Assembly: GCF_011398925.1 (NCBI RefSeq)
Contig: NZ_AP022842.1
Location: 1,166,001 to 1,230,000 of the forward strand
Origin: Bacillus sp. KH172YL63
GTDB taxonomy: Bacteria > Bacillota > Bacilli > Bacillales > Bacillaceae_B
Reading direction: 5' to 3'
Length of the DNA stretch: 64,000 nt
A program made the translations under genes and the position numbers. Of the stretch, positions 9,048 through 18,186 are shown one piece after another; the first letter of the stretch is position 1; each line of letters begins with the position of its first letter. The notes below the pieces were generated by a model. That model saw nothing but the letters and a program-made list of their open reading frames with translations. It was not told the DNA's origin and did not search any database.

Positions 9048-12000
9048 ATATGTTATTCCAGTCAAACCTGACACTATGACGTGGACCGATGACCAATGGA
9101 AAGCGATATGGGCGAAAGGGCAGGATATCCTTGTAGCCGCCGCGGCTGGTTCCGGTAAGACGGCTGTACTCGTGGAAAGGATCATCCAGAAGATCCTGAA
9201 TGAAGAAGACCCGATGGATGTGGATGAACTGCTGGTGGTTACCTTTACGAATGCGTCTGCTGCCGAGATGAGGCACAGGATCGGACAGGCGTTGGAGAAA
9301 GCGATTGATGAAGATCCCCATTCACATCATCTGAGAAAGCAGCTGAGCCTGCTGAACCGGGCGTCGATTTCCACCCTTCACTCCTTTTGTCTCGAAGTGA
9401 TTCGGAAATATTATTATCTCATCGATATCGATCCCGGATTCAGGATCGCCAATGAGACCGAGGGGGACCTGCTCCGGGATGAAGTGCTTGATGACCTGTT
9501 TGAGGAGGAATACGGGAAAGAAGATAATGATGATTTCTTCAGACTCGTCGATACGTTCACGAGCGATCGAAGTGACGGTGCCCTGCAGGATATGATCCGT
9601 AAGCTGTATGATTTCTCCCGCTCCCATCCGAACCCGGATGAGTGGCTGAGAGGTCTTGAGACGATGTATGAAATCGGGGAAGGGTCAGAGATTGATGAGC
9701 TTAACTTCATTCAGCCGTTATTGACGGATATTCAGCTGCAGCTGCACGGTGCGAAGAACCTGTTTCAGCGGGCATATGAATTGACCCGGGTGCCGGGAGG
9801 CCCTGGTCCGAGGGCGGAGAACTTCCTTGATGACCTGGCCCTTGTGGAAAGCCTTGAGGAAAGCAGGCGTGAATCGTGGAGTGCTTTATATGAGAACATC
9901 CAAACCCTTGCATTCACTAAACTGAAACCTTGCAGGGGGGCTGATTTCAATAAAGAAATCGTCGATGAAGCGAAAAAGCTCCGTGATCAGGGAAAGAAAG
10001 CATTGGAAAAGCTGAAGGAAGATTTCTTCTCAAGAAGGCCACAGTCATTCCTGGATGACATGGTGAAGATGAAGGGGGTCATTCACACCCTTGCAGAAGT
10101 GGTTGTCGAATTCGGGAAAAGGTTCAAGCAGGTGAAAGAAGAAAAAGGTCTGGTTGATTTCGCCGATCTGGAGCATTTCTGCCTCGCCATCCTGAAAGAT
10201 CCTGCATCTGAAGAACTGCGTCCGTCAGAAGCTGCGAAGCAGTATAAACAAAAGTTCAAAGAAGTGCTGGTGGATGAATATCAGGATACGAACATGGTTC
10301 AGGAATCGATCCTCCTTCTTATAACAGAAGAAGATGAAGCGATCGGCAACAGGTTCATGGTCGGGGATGTGAAACAGTCCATCTACCGATTCCGATTAGC
10401 GGAACCGAACCTGTTTTTGGGCAAGTATACACGTTTCCTGCCTGAAAGCGGGGAAGCTGGGTTGAAGATCGATCTTTCCCAGAACTTCCGGAGCCGTAAG
10501 GAAGTGTTGGAGGGGACGAACTTTTTATTCAAGCAGATCATGGGCATTTCTGTCGGGGAGATGGAATATAACAAGGAAGCCGAACTTGTCAAAGGGGCAC
10601 CTTATCCGGAAGAGGAGGCGTTTCCAATCGAAGTGGCCCTGATCGATCAGGAGTCAGGTGAAGATGCTTCAAAGGATGAAGAGCTCTCGATCTTTGATGA
10701 AGGGGATATCGAGAAATCTGTCCTTGAAGCCCGTTTTATGGCGAATAAAGTGCGGATGCTGATCGATGGCCGGACACCGATCTATGATGCGAAGACAAAG
10801 ACAGAACGTCCGATTCAGTATCGTGATATCGTCATACTGCTGAGATCAATGCCGTGGGCGGCTGAGATCATGGAAGAATTCAAACGGCAGGGAATCCCGA
10901 TTTATGCAAATTTATCAACCGGTTATTTTGAAGCGACTGAGGTAGCGATCATGCTTTCATTATTGAAGGTGATCGATAATCCGTACCAGGATATTCCTCT
11001 TGCGTCGGTGCTCCGCTCTCCGGTTGTCGGTCTGGATGAACAGGACCTCGCCACTGTAAGGATCCATTCCCGGTCGGGCAGCTATTACGAAGCCGTCAAA
11101 AAATTCGCAAGTGAGAAACCGGCAAATCCGCGGGAAGAAGAAGCGTTCGAGAAGATCAAAGTATTCCTGTATCATTTACAGAACTGGCGGACAAAGGCGC
11201 GACAGGGTTCCGTGACAGAATTGATCTGGCAGCTGTACCGCGATACCCGCTTCTATGATTATGTAGGGGGTATGGCCGGCGGGAAGCAGCGGCAGGCAAA
11301 CCTTCGTGCCCTGTATGACCGTGCACGCCAATACGAAGAAACGTCATTCAGGGGATTATTCCGCTTCCTGCGATTCATTGACCGTATGAGGGAAAGGGGC
11401 GATGACCTCGGGGTGGCAAGAGCCCTCAGCGAACAGGAAGATGTGGTGCGTCTGATGACGATCCATTCGAGTAAAGGCCTGGAGTTTCCGGTCGTATTCG
11501 TCGCCGGGACTTCAAAGCAATTCAACCTGATGGACTTGAATGCTTCGTACCTTCTTGATAAAGATTTCGGTTTGGCTACAAAGTATACCGATCCGGATAA
11601 ACGAATCAGCTATCCGTCGCTGCCTCAACTTGCCTTTAAGCGAAAGAAGCGTATGGAGTCGATTTCTGAAGAAATGCGGGTGCTGTATGTGGCATTGACC
11701 CGGGCAAAGGAGAAATTATACCTGGTCGGAACGGTGAAAAGCCTTGATAAATCCATTGAAAAGTGGCGGGGTGCCCTCGGGCAGACGGAGTGGCTGCTGT
11801 CGGATTATGACCGGGCACAAGCAAGTTCGTATCTGGATTGGATCGGTCCTGCCCTCATGCGCCACCCTCACTGCGGACATCTTGGTGAAGGGGCAGCGTC
11901 CACTGACTCAGGGATCAACGAGGAGATCCTTCTGCATCCTTCGTGCTGGAAAGTCACAGAGATCCACAAGTCTGAACTCATCTTAGAAGAAGATGAGGAG

Positions 12001-12801
12001 CAGAGTGAAGAACTCACGTGGCAGGAGAAAGTGAGAAAAGGATTGGAAGTGGAAAATAGCTCTGAACATAAAAAAGGGGTATTGAACCGCTTATCATGGA
12101 AGTATCCTCATCTCAGGGCAACGAGCCTGCGCTCAAAGCAATCGGTTTCCGAGCTGAAGCGGATGGTGGAGATCCGGGACGAGGCATCCAGCAACGAAAT
12201 ATTGAGACGACACCAAAAACCTGTATACAACAGACCGAAATTCATGCAGTCGAAAGAGTTGTCACCGGCCGAAAAAGGGACTGCCATGCATACAGTCATG
12301 CAGCACATTCCGTTTGCGGGTGGTGTGCCTGCAAGGGAAGATGTTGAAGAGCTGTTATCAGGATTGGTACATAAAGAAATCCTGACGGAAGAACAGCAGA
12401 AGGCCGTTTCCATTGATCATATCGTCGGCTTCTTCCATAGTGAACTTGGTCAACGGATGGTCCATGCCAAAGAGATCCAAAGGGAAATCCCGTTCAGTAT
12501 GAGCGTTCCCCTCAGCGAGATATCAGAGACTGGAGAAGAGGCGCCGGAAGAAACGATCCTCGTTCAAGGGGTCATCGACTGTGTTTTCCGGGATGAAGAA
12601 GGTCTGGTGCTTCTGGACTATAAGACTGATGGGATCCACGACCGTTACAAAGATGGCTTCACGGAAGCGAGGCCGATCCTTGAAGAGAGGTATAAAGTTC
12701 AAATCGAATACTATACACGGGCACTGGAATCCATTTGGAAAGAGCCTGTCTCAGAGAAGTACTTATACTTCTTTGACGGAGGTCATATACTGACCTTGTA
12801 A
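9040..12801 (+). CDS. addA: AddA, helicase-nuclease subunit of AddAB
   Basis: A 1253-residue UvrD/RecB-type superfamily 1 helicase with a C-terminal nuclease domain. Walker A AAAAGSGKT is at about residues 33-41, the helicase motif II region reads LVDEYQDTN, and the SF1 motif MTIHSSKGLEFP follows further on. The nuclease site is seen in GVIDCVF and LLDYKTD near the C-terminus. GGAGG precedes the ATG. In B. subtilis sbcD and sbcC follow addA; here a terminator and hlpB follow directly. Confidence 0.97.
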   Translation: MSKYVIPVKPDTMTWTDDQWKAIWAKGQDILVAAAAGSGKTAVLVERIIQKILNEEDPMDVDELLVVTFTNASAAEMRHRIGQALEKAIDEDPHSHHLRKQLSLLNRASISTLHSFCLEVIRKYYYLIDIDPGFRIANETEGDLLRDEVLDDLFEEEYGKEDNDDFFRLVDTFTSDRSDGALQDMIRKLYDFSRSHPNPDEWLRGLETMYEIGEGSEIDELNFIQPLLTDIQLQLHGAKNLFQRAYELTRVPGGPGPRAENFLDDLALVESLEESRRESWSALYENIQTLAFTKLKPCRGADFNKEIVDEAKKLRDQGKKALEKLKEDFFSRRPQSFLDDMVKMKGVIHTLAEVVVEFGKRFKQVKEEKGLVDFADLEHFCLAILKDPASEELRPSEAAKQYKQKFKEVLVDEYQDTNMVQESILLLITEEDEAIGNRFMVGDVKQSIYRFRLAEPNLFLGKYTRFLPESGEAGLKIDLSQNFRSRKEVLEGTNFLFKQIMGISVGEMEYNKEAELVKGAPYPEEEAFPIEVALIDQESGEDASKDEELSIFDEGDIEKSVLEARFMANKVRMLIDGRTPIYDAKTKTERPIQYRDIVILLRSMPWAAEIMEEFKRQGIPIYANLSTGYFEATEVAIMLSLLKVIDNPYQDIPLASVLRSPVVGLDEQDLATVRIHSRSGSYYEAVKKFASEKPANPREEEAFEKIKVFLYHLQNWRTKARQGSVTELIWQLYRDTRFYDYVGGMAGGKQRQANLRALYDRARQYEETSFRGLFRFLRFIDRMRERGDDLGVARALSEQEDVVRLMTIHSSKGLEFPVVFVAGTSKQFNLMDLNASYLLDKDFGLATKYTDPDKRISYPSLPQLAFKRKKRMESISEEMRVLYVALTRAKEKLYLVGTVKSLDKSIEKWRGALGQTEWLLSDYDRAQASSYLDWIGPALMRHPHCGHLGEGAASTDSGINEEILLHPSCWKVTEIHKSELILEEDEEQSEELTWQEKVRKGLEVENSSEHKKGVLNRLSWKYPHLRATSLRSKQSVSELKRMVEIRDEASSNEILRRHQKPVYNRPKFMQSKELSPAEKGTAMHTVMQHIPFAGGVPAREDVEELLSGLVHKEILTEEQQKAVSIDHIVGFFHSELGQRMVHAKEIQREIPFSMSVPLSEISETGEEAPEETILVQGVIDCVFRDEEGLVLLDYKTDGIHDRYKDGFTEARPILEERYKVQIEYYTRALESIWKEPVSEKYLYFFDGGHILTL

Positions 12802-12813
12802 AAATATAATGGA

Positions 12814-12865
12814 AAACCGGACAATTCGACAACTTCATTGAAGTCGGATCGTCCGGATTTTTTTA
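12814..12865 (+). terminator. Terminator after addA
   Basis: CCGGAC and GTCCGG close a long hairpin with an inner CGAC/GTCG arm, followed by seven T residues. Confidence 0.85.
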
Positions 12866-12984
12866 TGCCGATTGAATTTGGCAATGCTTAAACGGTTGCA
12901 AATTACAGTCATGGGGAAGAAGCGGCATGTGACCTGTTTTTTTCAGTGGAGTGAAGGGAATAGCTATTGTGAGGAGGGGATGCT

Positions 12985-13287
12985 GTGGGGAAAAAGGTAA
13001 AAGGTACGTGTGAGCTGTGCGGCAGGAATGAAGTTGAAACGACGATCCATCATCTTACACCTAAAGAAGAAGGAGGGACTTTCCTCCCGACAGCCCAGCT
13101 GTGCATTCCGTGTCACAAGCAAATCCATTCCCTCTATTCGAACGAGGAATTGGCCGTGAGATTGAATACGGTTTCCGACCTCAGGAGGGATGAAAAAATC
13201 CATGCATTTATCAAATGGATCCGTAAACAGCCCCCGACAAAATTGGTGAGAACAAAAAAAAGTGCCGAGCGGCGGAAGAAAAAGTGA
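12985..13287 (+). CDS. hlpB: HNH-type protein HlpB (YisB)
   Basis: A 100-residue small HNH-fold protein. It has a zinc-type CELCGR...CIPCHK pair and an HHL...H arrangement (TTIHHLTPKEEGG, CHKQIHSLY), with a basic C-terminal tail. The position between addA and the gerP operon matches hlpB/yisB in B. subtilis. The start is GTG at 12985 with GAGGAGGGG 6 bases upstream; the nearby ATG at 12980 is in another frame. A role in double-strand-break repair with AddAB is suggested by context only. Confidence 0.85.
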   Translation: MGKKVKGTCELCGRNEVETTIHHLTPKEEGGTFLPTAQLCIPCHKQIHSLYSNEELAVRLNTVSDLRRDEKIHAFIKWIRKQPPTKLVRTKKSAERRKKK

Positions 13288-13330
13288 CCAATCGGAAATC
13301 ATGTTTGCCCATTCATAACCAACATAGAGA

Positions 13331-13388
13331 AAAATCCGGACGGCTTCGAATTTCAAAAAGAAATTCGAAAGATCGTCCGGATTTTTTC
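13331..13388. terminator. Bidirectional terminator between hlpB and gerPF
   Basis: A long near-perfect hairpin (ATCCGGACG...CTTCGAATTTC / GAAATTCGAAAG...CGTCCGGAT) is flanked by A and T runs, so it can end the plus-strand hlpB and the convergent gerP transcripts. Confidence 0.85.
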
Positions 13389-13448
13389 TTATTAAGACCG
13401 GTTTGTCAGATTGATGATGTGCACCGGTTTCAAAAGGGGGAACATCAT

Positions 13449-13667
13449 CTAATTATTTCCTGTAATTGGTTGATCGATGACGTTGCAGTCGAAGGTCGTA
13501 CTTACACTGAACACATTGTAGCTTAATTGGAATGGACCTGTATTGAATCCACCGGCACCACCGAATGTCTTCGAAGCGTTTTTAGGTGAAATGATGACGG
13601 TGTCCCCAAACTGGATATTCCCTCCACCGACGTTGAGAATCGCAACAGGACCTACTAAAGCGGGCAT
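13449..13667 (-). CDS. gerPF: Spore germination protein GerPF
   Basis: A 72-residue GerPF/GerPA-family protein beginning MPALVGPVAILNVGGG and containing VIISPKNASKTFGGAGGFNTG. Members of the GerP set are needed for germinants to pass the spore coat. The frame is open further upstream, but GAGGA lies 8 bases before the ATG at 13667 and the family starts MPA. It is the last gene of the minus-strand gerPABCDEF operon, 83 bases after gerPE. It is paralogous to gerPA at 15219. Confidence 0.95.
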   Translation of the reverse strand: MPALVGPVAILNVGGGNIQFGDTVIISPKNASKTFGGAGGFNTGPFQLSYNVFSVSTTFDCNVIDQPITGNN

Positions 13668-13750
13668 AATCAACATCCTCTTTTTTATTTGTCTATATTG
13701 GTAGCCTATGTGAAATGTCCGGGAAGGTTCTTGAAGGGATGAATTCAAGA

Positions 13751-14158
13751 TCAATTAGGTTCTTCGATTTCTTCAATCGTTTCCGGTGCTTCACCTTCCT
13801 TATGCTCCAGCTGGCGGATATTTTTCACCCGTGCATCCATATACACATTGCAGGTATTGCCGATATGGATGATGGAAGAAGAGGAGGTGGCGCGAATGAA
13901 CATAGAATTGACTTTGATGGGGCACAGATTGAGCCGGCTGACCTGAATGCCCGGATTAATGGGGGGGAGTTCGAGTGGTTTGGTGAACACATCTGAATCA
14001 AAGGACCCTTCGCTCGTCCGGAAAAATTCTTTCTCCCGTTGAACCGCATATGCCTTTGATTGGGCATAAATATTTTGCGAGTCCCCGATTTGATACACAG
14101 AGCAGAAGGCAAGTGTGATTCCTTCAAGTTTATTGACAATCGAATAACGTTTGAGCAT
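13751..14158 (-). CDS. gerPE: Spore germination protein GerPE
   Basis: A 135-residue protein (MLKRYSIVNKLEGITLAF...) matching the GerPE family in length and position. It lacks a signal peptide, as expected for a coat-associated protein made in the mother cell. It starts 3 bases after the gerPD stop. The acidic C-terminus (ETIEEIEEPN) is variable in the family. Confidence 0.92.
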   Translation of the reverse strand: MLKRYSIVNKLEGITLAFCSVYQIGDSQNIYAQSKAYAVQREKEFFRTSEGSFDSDVFTKPLELPPINPGIQVSRLNLCPIKVNSMFIRATSSSSIIHIGNTCNVYMDARVKNIRQLEHKEGEAPETIEEIEEPN

Positions 14159-14161
14159 GGG

Positions 14162-14341
14162 TCAACCTTTAGGGGTAAGAGGGACGAATGGGCCGATGAT
14201 CAGTGACTCCGGCGGTGTGTCGAATGCGGAGGCGAGCTGGATGATATCGGCATCCCCGACCATTACGAGGGATGAACTCGCCACCCCTGCTATTTCTATG
14301 TTACCGACAGACAATTCACGATTGATCACTTGGAGGTTCAT
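14162..14341 (-). CDS. gerPD: Spore germination protein GerPD
   Basis: A 59-residue protein beginning MNLQVINRELSVG and ending SLIIGPFVPLTPKG, which fits GerPD. It begins inside the 3' end of gerPC, overlapping by 26 bases; its TGGAGG-like site lies within gerPC. Confidence 0.92.
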   Translation of the reverse strand: MNLQVINRELSVGNIEIAGVASSSLVMVGDADIIQLASAFDTPPESLIIGPFVPLTPKG

Positions 14342-14945
14342 TGTTCTTCATTCCTTCCATGTTATCTGGTATTTGTGACATGAATGAGAATAGGGCCGTT
14401 TCGATATCCTTTTTGATTTTAGAAATGATCTTCCGTTCCCATTCTCCTTCATCCTGCTTTCCTTCAATAAAAGGGATGTTCTGTAAATAAAAATCGATCC
14501 GTTGCGGCATTTGATTCAATAGATCCTGTTGGATCATTTCGTAATATTGAGGATCGAGAGAGCGTTGGAACTGCATTTCATTGTCCTGAATCAGGCTCGG
14601 GAGTTCTGAATCGATGAATGCCTTTATTTCAGCGGTGATTCTTTCTTTATAAGGTTTCAGATCTTTGATCGATTTGACGTCCACCTTTTGCTCGACGGCC
14701 AGATCCTCGATGGTTTCTTTTAAACTGTTGGGATTCAATCCTATGTTCAACGTGCCGTCGAGGGATTCTACCTTCAGCTGATCGAATTTGTACTCGATTT
14801 TCTCTACATTGATTTTAGGGGTATCCCTCATGGTTGTTAATTCTTGTGACAGGTCGTTGACTTTTTTTTCGAGGGCGGTGATTTTTGAGTTCAACATTTC
14901 GATATACTGATAGAGTTGTTGGGGGGTCATATAGTAATTATTCAT
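14316..14945 (-). CDS. gerPC: Spore germination protein GerPC
   Basis: A 209-residue protein starting MNNYYMTPQQLYQYIEMLNS. Residues about 10-45 form a predicted coiled coil (NSKITALEKKVNDLSQEL), and a second charged helical region fills the C-terminal half. This is the largest GerP component. AGAGGTGACAGG precedes the ATG. Length and operon position match GerPC. Confidence 0.93.
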   Translation of the reverse strand: MNNYYMTPQQLYQYIEMLNSKITALEKKVNDLSQELTTMRDTPKINVEKIEYKFDQLKVESLDGTLNIGLNPNSLKETIEDLAVEQKVDVKSIKDLKPYKERITAEIKAFIDSELPSLIQDNEMQFQRSLDPQYYEMIQQDLLNQMPQRIDFYLQNIPFIEGKQDEGEWERKIISKIKKDIETALFSFMSQIPDNMEGMKNNEPPSDQS

Positions 14946-14978
14946 CCTGTCACCTCTTTCTGTTGACGCGTTTCTTTC

Positions 14979-15206
14979 TTACTGCGGCGATTGCAAAGGT
15001 ACGAGAGGAGACACAGTGGGAGGTGCCGTCCCATTCCCGTTTTTCTCTGCTTTCGGAGCAGGCTCTGTGTAACCGCCCGTATTATAAAGGAAATCGTTTG
15101 TGGCAATCTGACCGCAAGTTCCAATTTGAAAAATGGAGGAATTGGACATCCCTCCGATTTTGATAAATTGAATCTGTATGGACTGTTGAACATAATAATT
15201 CGTCAT
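14979..15206 (-). CDS. gerPB: Spore germination protein GerPB
   Basis: A 75-residue protein starting MTNYYVQQSIQIQFIKIGG with SIFQIGTCGQI, the GerPB signature, and a Pro-rich C-terminus (PAPKAEKNG...PPTVSPLVP). It is second in the gerP operon, 12 bases after gerPA. Confidence 0.94.
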   Translation of the reverse strand: MTNYYVQQSIQIQFIKIGGMSNSSIFQIGTCGQIATNDFLYNTGGYTEPAPKAEKNGNGTAPPTVSPLVPLQSPQ

Positions 15207-15218
15207 TTCGCATCACAC

Positions 15219-15440
15219 TCATAGGTTGAAGTTTATTCCTTGATCCATGCCGTCGTCATCAACGGTATAGGTCAGGGAGCTTTCATTGTAGACGGAAATC
15301 CCTTTACCGGTTATGAACGATCCTGCCCCGGCGAAGGTCTTGGCTGTAGAAATGGGACTGATATTGAAGACGTCCCCTATATGAAAGACGCCGCTCGAAC
15401 CGACGCTTACGACTTGTGCTATTCCTACGATTGCGGGCAT
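15219..15440 (-). CDS. gerPA: Spore germination protein GerPA
   Basis: A 73-residue protein starting MPAIVGIAQVVSVGSSG and containing FNISPISTAKTFAGAGSF. It is the first gene of the operon and lies directly behind the sigma-K-type promoter. It shares the fold and the SKTF/AKTF-GAG motif with GerPF. Confidence 0.95.
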   Translation of the reverse strand: MPAIVGIAQVVSVGSSGVFHIGDVFNISPISTAKTFAGAGSFITGKGISVYNESSLTYTVDDDGMDQGINFNL

Positions 15441-15476
15441 TGCGACTCACACCTTTAAGACAAAGTTAATTATTGT

Positions 15477-15503
15477 TATTCTATGTGAGAAGAATGAATA
15501 GGT
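15477..15503 (-). promoter_or_regulatory. Sigma-K-type promoter of the gerP operon
   Basis: On the minus strand AC is followed after 16 bases by CATAGAATA, which fits the sigma-K consensus AC-N16/17-CATANNNTA. The inferred start is about 30 bases before gerPA. This agrees with gerP being a late mother-cell operon in B. subtilis. Confidence 0.75.
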
Positions 15504-15567
15504 GATAATCGCCTATTTTTCCATTTGGGGTTAGAATGGAATTAACACTATTTTCGGAGGAACAAAT

Positions 15568-16749
15568 ATGAATACCATTTCGCCAGTGCAACAGTCAGAA
15601 CGAATTGTAAGTCTTGATGTCATTAGGGGATTCTCACTGCTTGGGATTTTCATTATCAATATGATCTCTTTTCATTCCCCATTTCTTTATCTGGACCCGT
15701 ATACATGGTGGAAAACACCTGAAGATGCCGCTCTGTATCCGTGGATCGATGTATTCGTGCAAGCGAGCTTTTATCCATTGTTTGCCATGATGTTTGGATA
15801 TGGACTGGGCATTCAGCAGCAGCGGGCAGGAGGAGCTTCGTTTTATCGATTCGGGGTTCGAAGACTCCTCATACTCCTGGGGATCGGCTGCATCCATGCT
15901 TTTCTTATATGGTCAGGTGATATCCTGATCAATTATGCGGTTTTCGGATTGATCCTTCTCGCTTTCATGAAGCTTTCCGGCAAGGTGTTGATGTGGGCCG
16001 GAGCGATGTTATTTCTTCTTCCGCAATTGTTTTTCAGTATATTACTAGTATTAATGACATTTACAGATCCGACTGGTGTTACAAACTATACGGACATCGG
16101 CGCACTTCAGGACTCGGTTTCGGCCTATGCTTCAGGCAGCTTCGCCGATATTATGGATCAGCGCTTTGAAGATTGGTACGCTGTCAATTCACCGGGCAAT
16201 CTCATTTTCCTTATGCTTTCGATCCTGCCGATGATGATGATCGGGGCAGGAGCCAGTAAAATGCAGCTTTTGGAAAAGGTGCGCTCACATAAAACAACTT
16301 GGATCGTGATTGGTTTCGCTACCCTGGCAGCAGGGATCATCATCAAGTCACTTCCGCTGTTCATCGAAGCAAACTTTGCTTATGCCTATATCCAGGATTT
16401 TTTCGGAGGTCCGTTCTTATCAGTATCTTATGCAATAATCCTTTCATTATTATTGTTGAGTGAAAAAATCATGAGATGGAGCAAGCCGATTGCCTCTGTC
16501 GGGAGAATGTCCCTGACAAATTATTTACTCCAATCGGTCATAGGCACCTTGATCTTTTATTCATATGGTTTGGGGATGTACGGGGAGGTCACCTTGACGA
16601 CCGGAACGATGCTTGCCCTAGGGATTTATGTGATCCAGGTGATCCTTTCTGAAATCTGGCTGTCCAAGTTTCAGTATGGTCCGGTTGAAAAAGTATGGCG
16701 TCTATTAAGCTATGGAAATAAGGCTGTGACAAGGAAAGTGGAGAATTAA
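15568..16749 (+). CDS. DUF418/YeiB-family membrane protein
   Basis: A 393-residue polytopic membrane protein with about ten hydrophobic segments. The N-terminal RIVSLDVIRGFSLLGIFIINM and the C-terminal GRMSLTNYLLQSVIG are hallmarks of the YeiB/DUF418 family, related in fold to acyltransferase-like membrane proteins. No biochemical role is established. TTCGGAGG precedes the ATG. It is divergent from gerP and replaces what in B. subtilis is the yisI region before yisK. Confidence 0.85.
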   Translation: MNTISPVQQSERIVSLDVIRGFSLLGIFIINMISFHSPFLYLDPYTWWKTPEDAALYPWIDVFVQASFYPLFAMMFGYGLGIQQQRAGGASFYRFGVRRLLILLGIGCIHAFLIWSGDILINYAVFGLILLAFMKLSGKVLMWAGAMLFLLPQLFFSILLVLMTFTDPTGVTNYTDIGALQDSVSAYASGSFADIMDQRFEDWYAVNSPGNLIFLMLSILPMMMIGAGASKMQLLEKVRSHKTTWIVIGFATLAAGIIIKSLPLFIEANFAYAYIQDFFGGPFLSVSYAIILSLLLLSEKIMRWSKPIASVGRMSLTNYLLQSVIGTLIFYSYGLGMYGEVTLTTGTMLALGIYVIQVILSEIWLSKFQYGPVEKVWRLLSYGNKAVTRKVEN

Positions 16750-16773
16750 ATACAGGCAAAGGGGATGGGGAAG

Positions 16774-17643
16774 ATGAAATTTGTGAGCTTTCAGATAGGG
16801 GAACGGCAATCGTATGGAGTGGAACGGGAAGGACGGATCCTTGACCTTGCAGGTGTCGAAGGCGTGCCTCTGGACATCCTTGAAGGAATCGGTCAGGGGG
16901 AACATTTTCTGCACGCAGTTTCACGTGTGCTTGAGCAGAAGGAAGATCGACTCGACACATACACATTTAATGAAGTGACATGGCTCCCCCCGATTCCAAA
17001 GGTGAAACGGAATATCATGTGCGTAGGGAAGAATTATCGGGACCACGCCGTTGAAATGGGCGGGGAAGACGACATCCCGAAACATATCATGATCTTCACG
17101 AAAGCGACGGGTACAGTCACCGGGCATGGAGGGACGGTCCTTCATCATCAGCATTTGACGGAAGAACTGGATTATGAAGGAGAGCTTGCGGTCATCATCG
17201 GGAAAAGGGGTATCGGGATTACCCGGGAAGAAGCGATGGATCATGTATTCGGCTATACGATTGTAAATGATATCACAGCCCGCGACCTCCAGAAGCGGCA
17301 TGGTCAATTCTTCATCGGTAAAAGCCTCGATACAACATGCCCGATGGGACCATTTCTGGTGACAAAGGATGAAGTGGCGGACCCTCACGACCTATCCATT
17401 ACCACGAAAGTGAATGGGGAAATCCGCCAAGCGTCCAATACCGGTCAGATGCTCTTCAGAATCCCTGAAATCATCGAGACCCTGTCAGCCGGGATGACCC
17501 TTGAACCCGGGGATATCATCGCGACCGGAACGCCTTCAGGGGTCGGCAAGGGATTCAAGCCTCCCCGCTTCCTGAAAAAGGGTGATAAAGTTGAAGTCGA
17601 AATCCCGCCCCTTGGAATTTTGACAAATCAGTTACAGGCTTAG
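16774..17643 (+). CDS. yisK: YisK, FAH-family hydrolase/decarboxylase
   Basis: A 289-residue fumarylacetoacetate-hydrolase-fold enzyme. CVGKNYRDHAVEMG, ELDYEGELAVIIGKRG and NDITARDLQKRH carry the acidic metal ligands and catalytic residues of the FAH family; GTPSGVGKGFKPP closes the site. B. subtilis YisK is reported to decarboxylate oxaloacetate. The ATG at 16774 is chosen because AAAGGGG is 9 bases upstream; an earlier in-frame ATG at 16765 abuts that site. It follows the DUF418 gene by 24 bases and may be cotranscribed. Confidence 0.9.
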   Translation: MKFVSFQIGERQSYGVEREGRILDLAGVEGVPLDILEGIGQGEHFLHAVSRVLEQKEDRLDTYTFNEVTWLPPIPKVKRNIMCVGKNYRDHAVEMGGEDDIPKHIMIFTKATGTVTGHGGTVLHHQHLTEELDYEGELAVIIGKRGIGITREEAMDHVFGYTIVNDITARDLQKRHGQFFIGKSLDTTCPMGPFLVTKDEVADPHDLSITTKVNGEIRQASNTGQMLFRIPEIIETLSAGMTLEPGDIIATGTPSGVGKGFKPPRFLKKGDKVEVEIPPLGILTNQLQA

Positions 17644-17715
17644 TTTAAATTTCTGTTGTCACCGAGACTGTGATACTATTATGAGCGTATACTATTTACC
17701 TGTAGGAGGTTCAAT

Positions 17716-18087
17716 ATGTTTGATACAACACATGCCCATATTACTACCTGGGTTGTTGCCCTCATTCTTTTCTTTGTAGCGGTTGGTTTGCATAACGCAG
17801 GAAAGAACAAAGGCATGAAAATTGTACATATGACTTTGAGATTATTCTATTTGTTGATTATTTTGACAGGTGCCCTTCTATTCTGGAAGCACCAGGGAAT
17901 TGATCCTGGCCTGTATGGCATCAAAGGATTGGTTGGAATCTGGGTGATCGGGATGTTTGAAATGGTCCTTGTCCGTCTGCAAAAAGGAAAGGATACGAAG
18001 GTATTCTGGATGCTGTTGATCCTGTCGTTCGTGATCGTCTTATTCTTAGGATTACGTTTACCGTTGGGCTTTCACCCATTTGCTTAA
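17716..18087 (+). CDS. yisL: YisL-family membrane protein (DUF1516)
   Basis: A 123-residue protein with four hydrophobic helices (about residues 10-26, 37-55, 68-86 and 97-116), starting MFDTTHAHITTWVVALILF. Length, topology and place after yisK match YisL. Function unknown. TAGGAGG lies 8 bases before the ATG, and a terminator follows 6 bases after the stop. Confidence 0.9.
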   Translation: MFDTTHAHITTWVVALILFFVAVGLHNAGKNKGMKIVHMTLRLFYLLIILTGALLFWKHQGIDPGLYGIKGLVGIWVIGMFEMVLVRLQKGKDTKVFWMLLILSFVIVLFLGLRLPLGFHPFA

Positions 18088-18093
18088 TCAATG

Positions 18094-18125
18094 AAAAAAG
18101 CCGGCTCACCTGAGTCGGCTTTTTA
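18094..18125 (+). terminator. Terminator after yisL
   Basis: AGCCGGCTCA and TGAGTCGGCT form a tight hairpin with A run before and T run after. Confidence 0.9.
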
Positions 18126-18186
18126 TTTATGCTGTTTTTGGAGAGGATTAACTTATATCATGTGCTTTTGCTCAGCCATCATCTTT

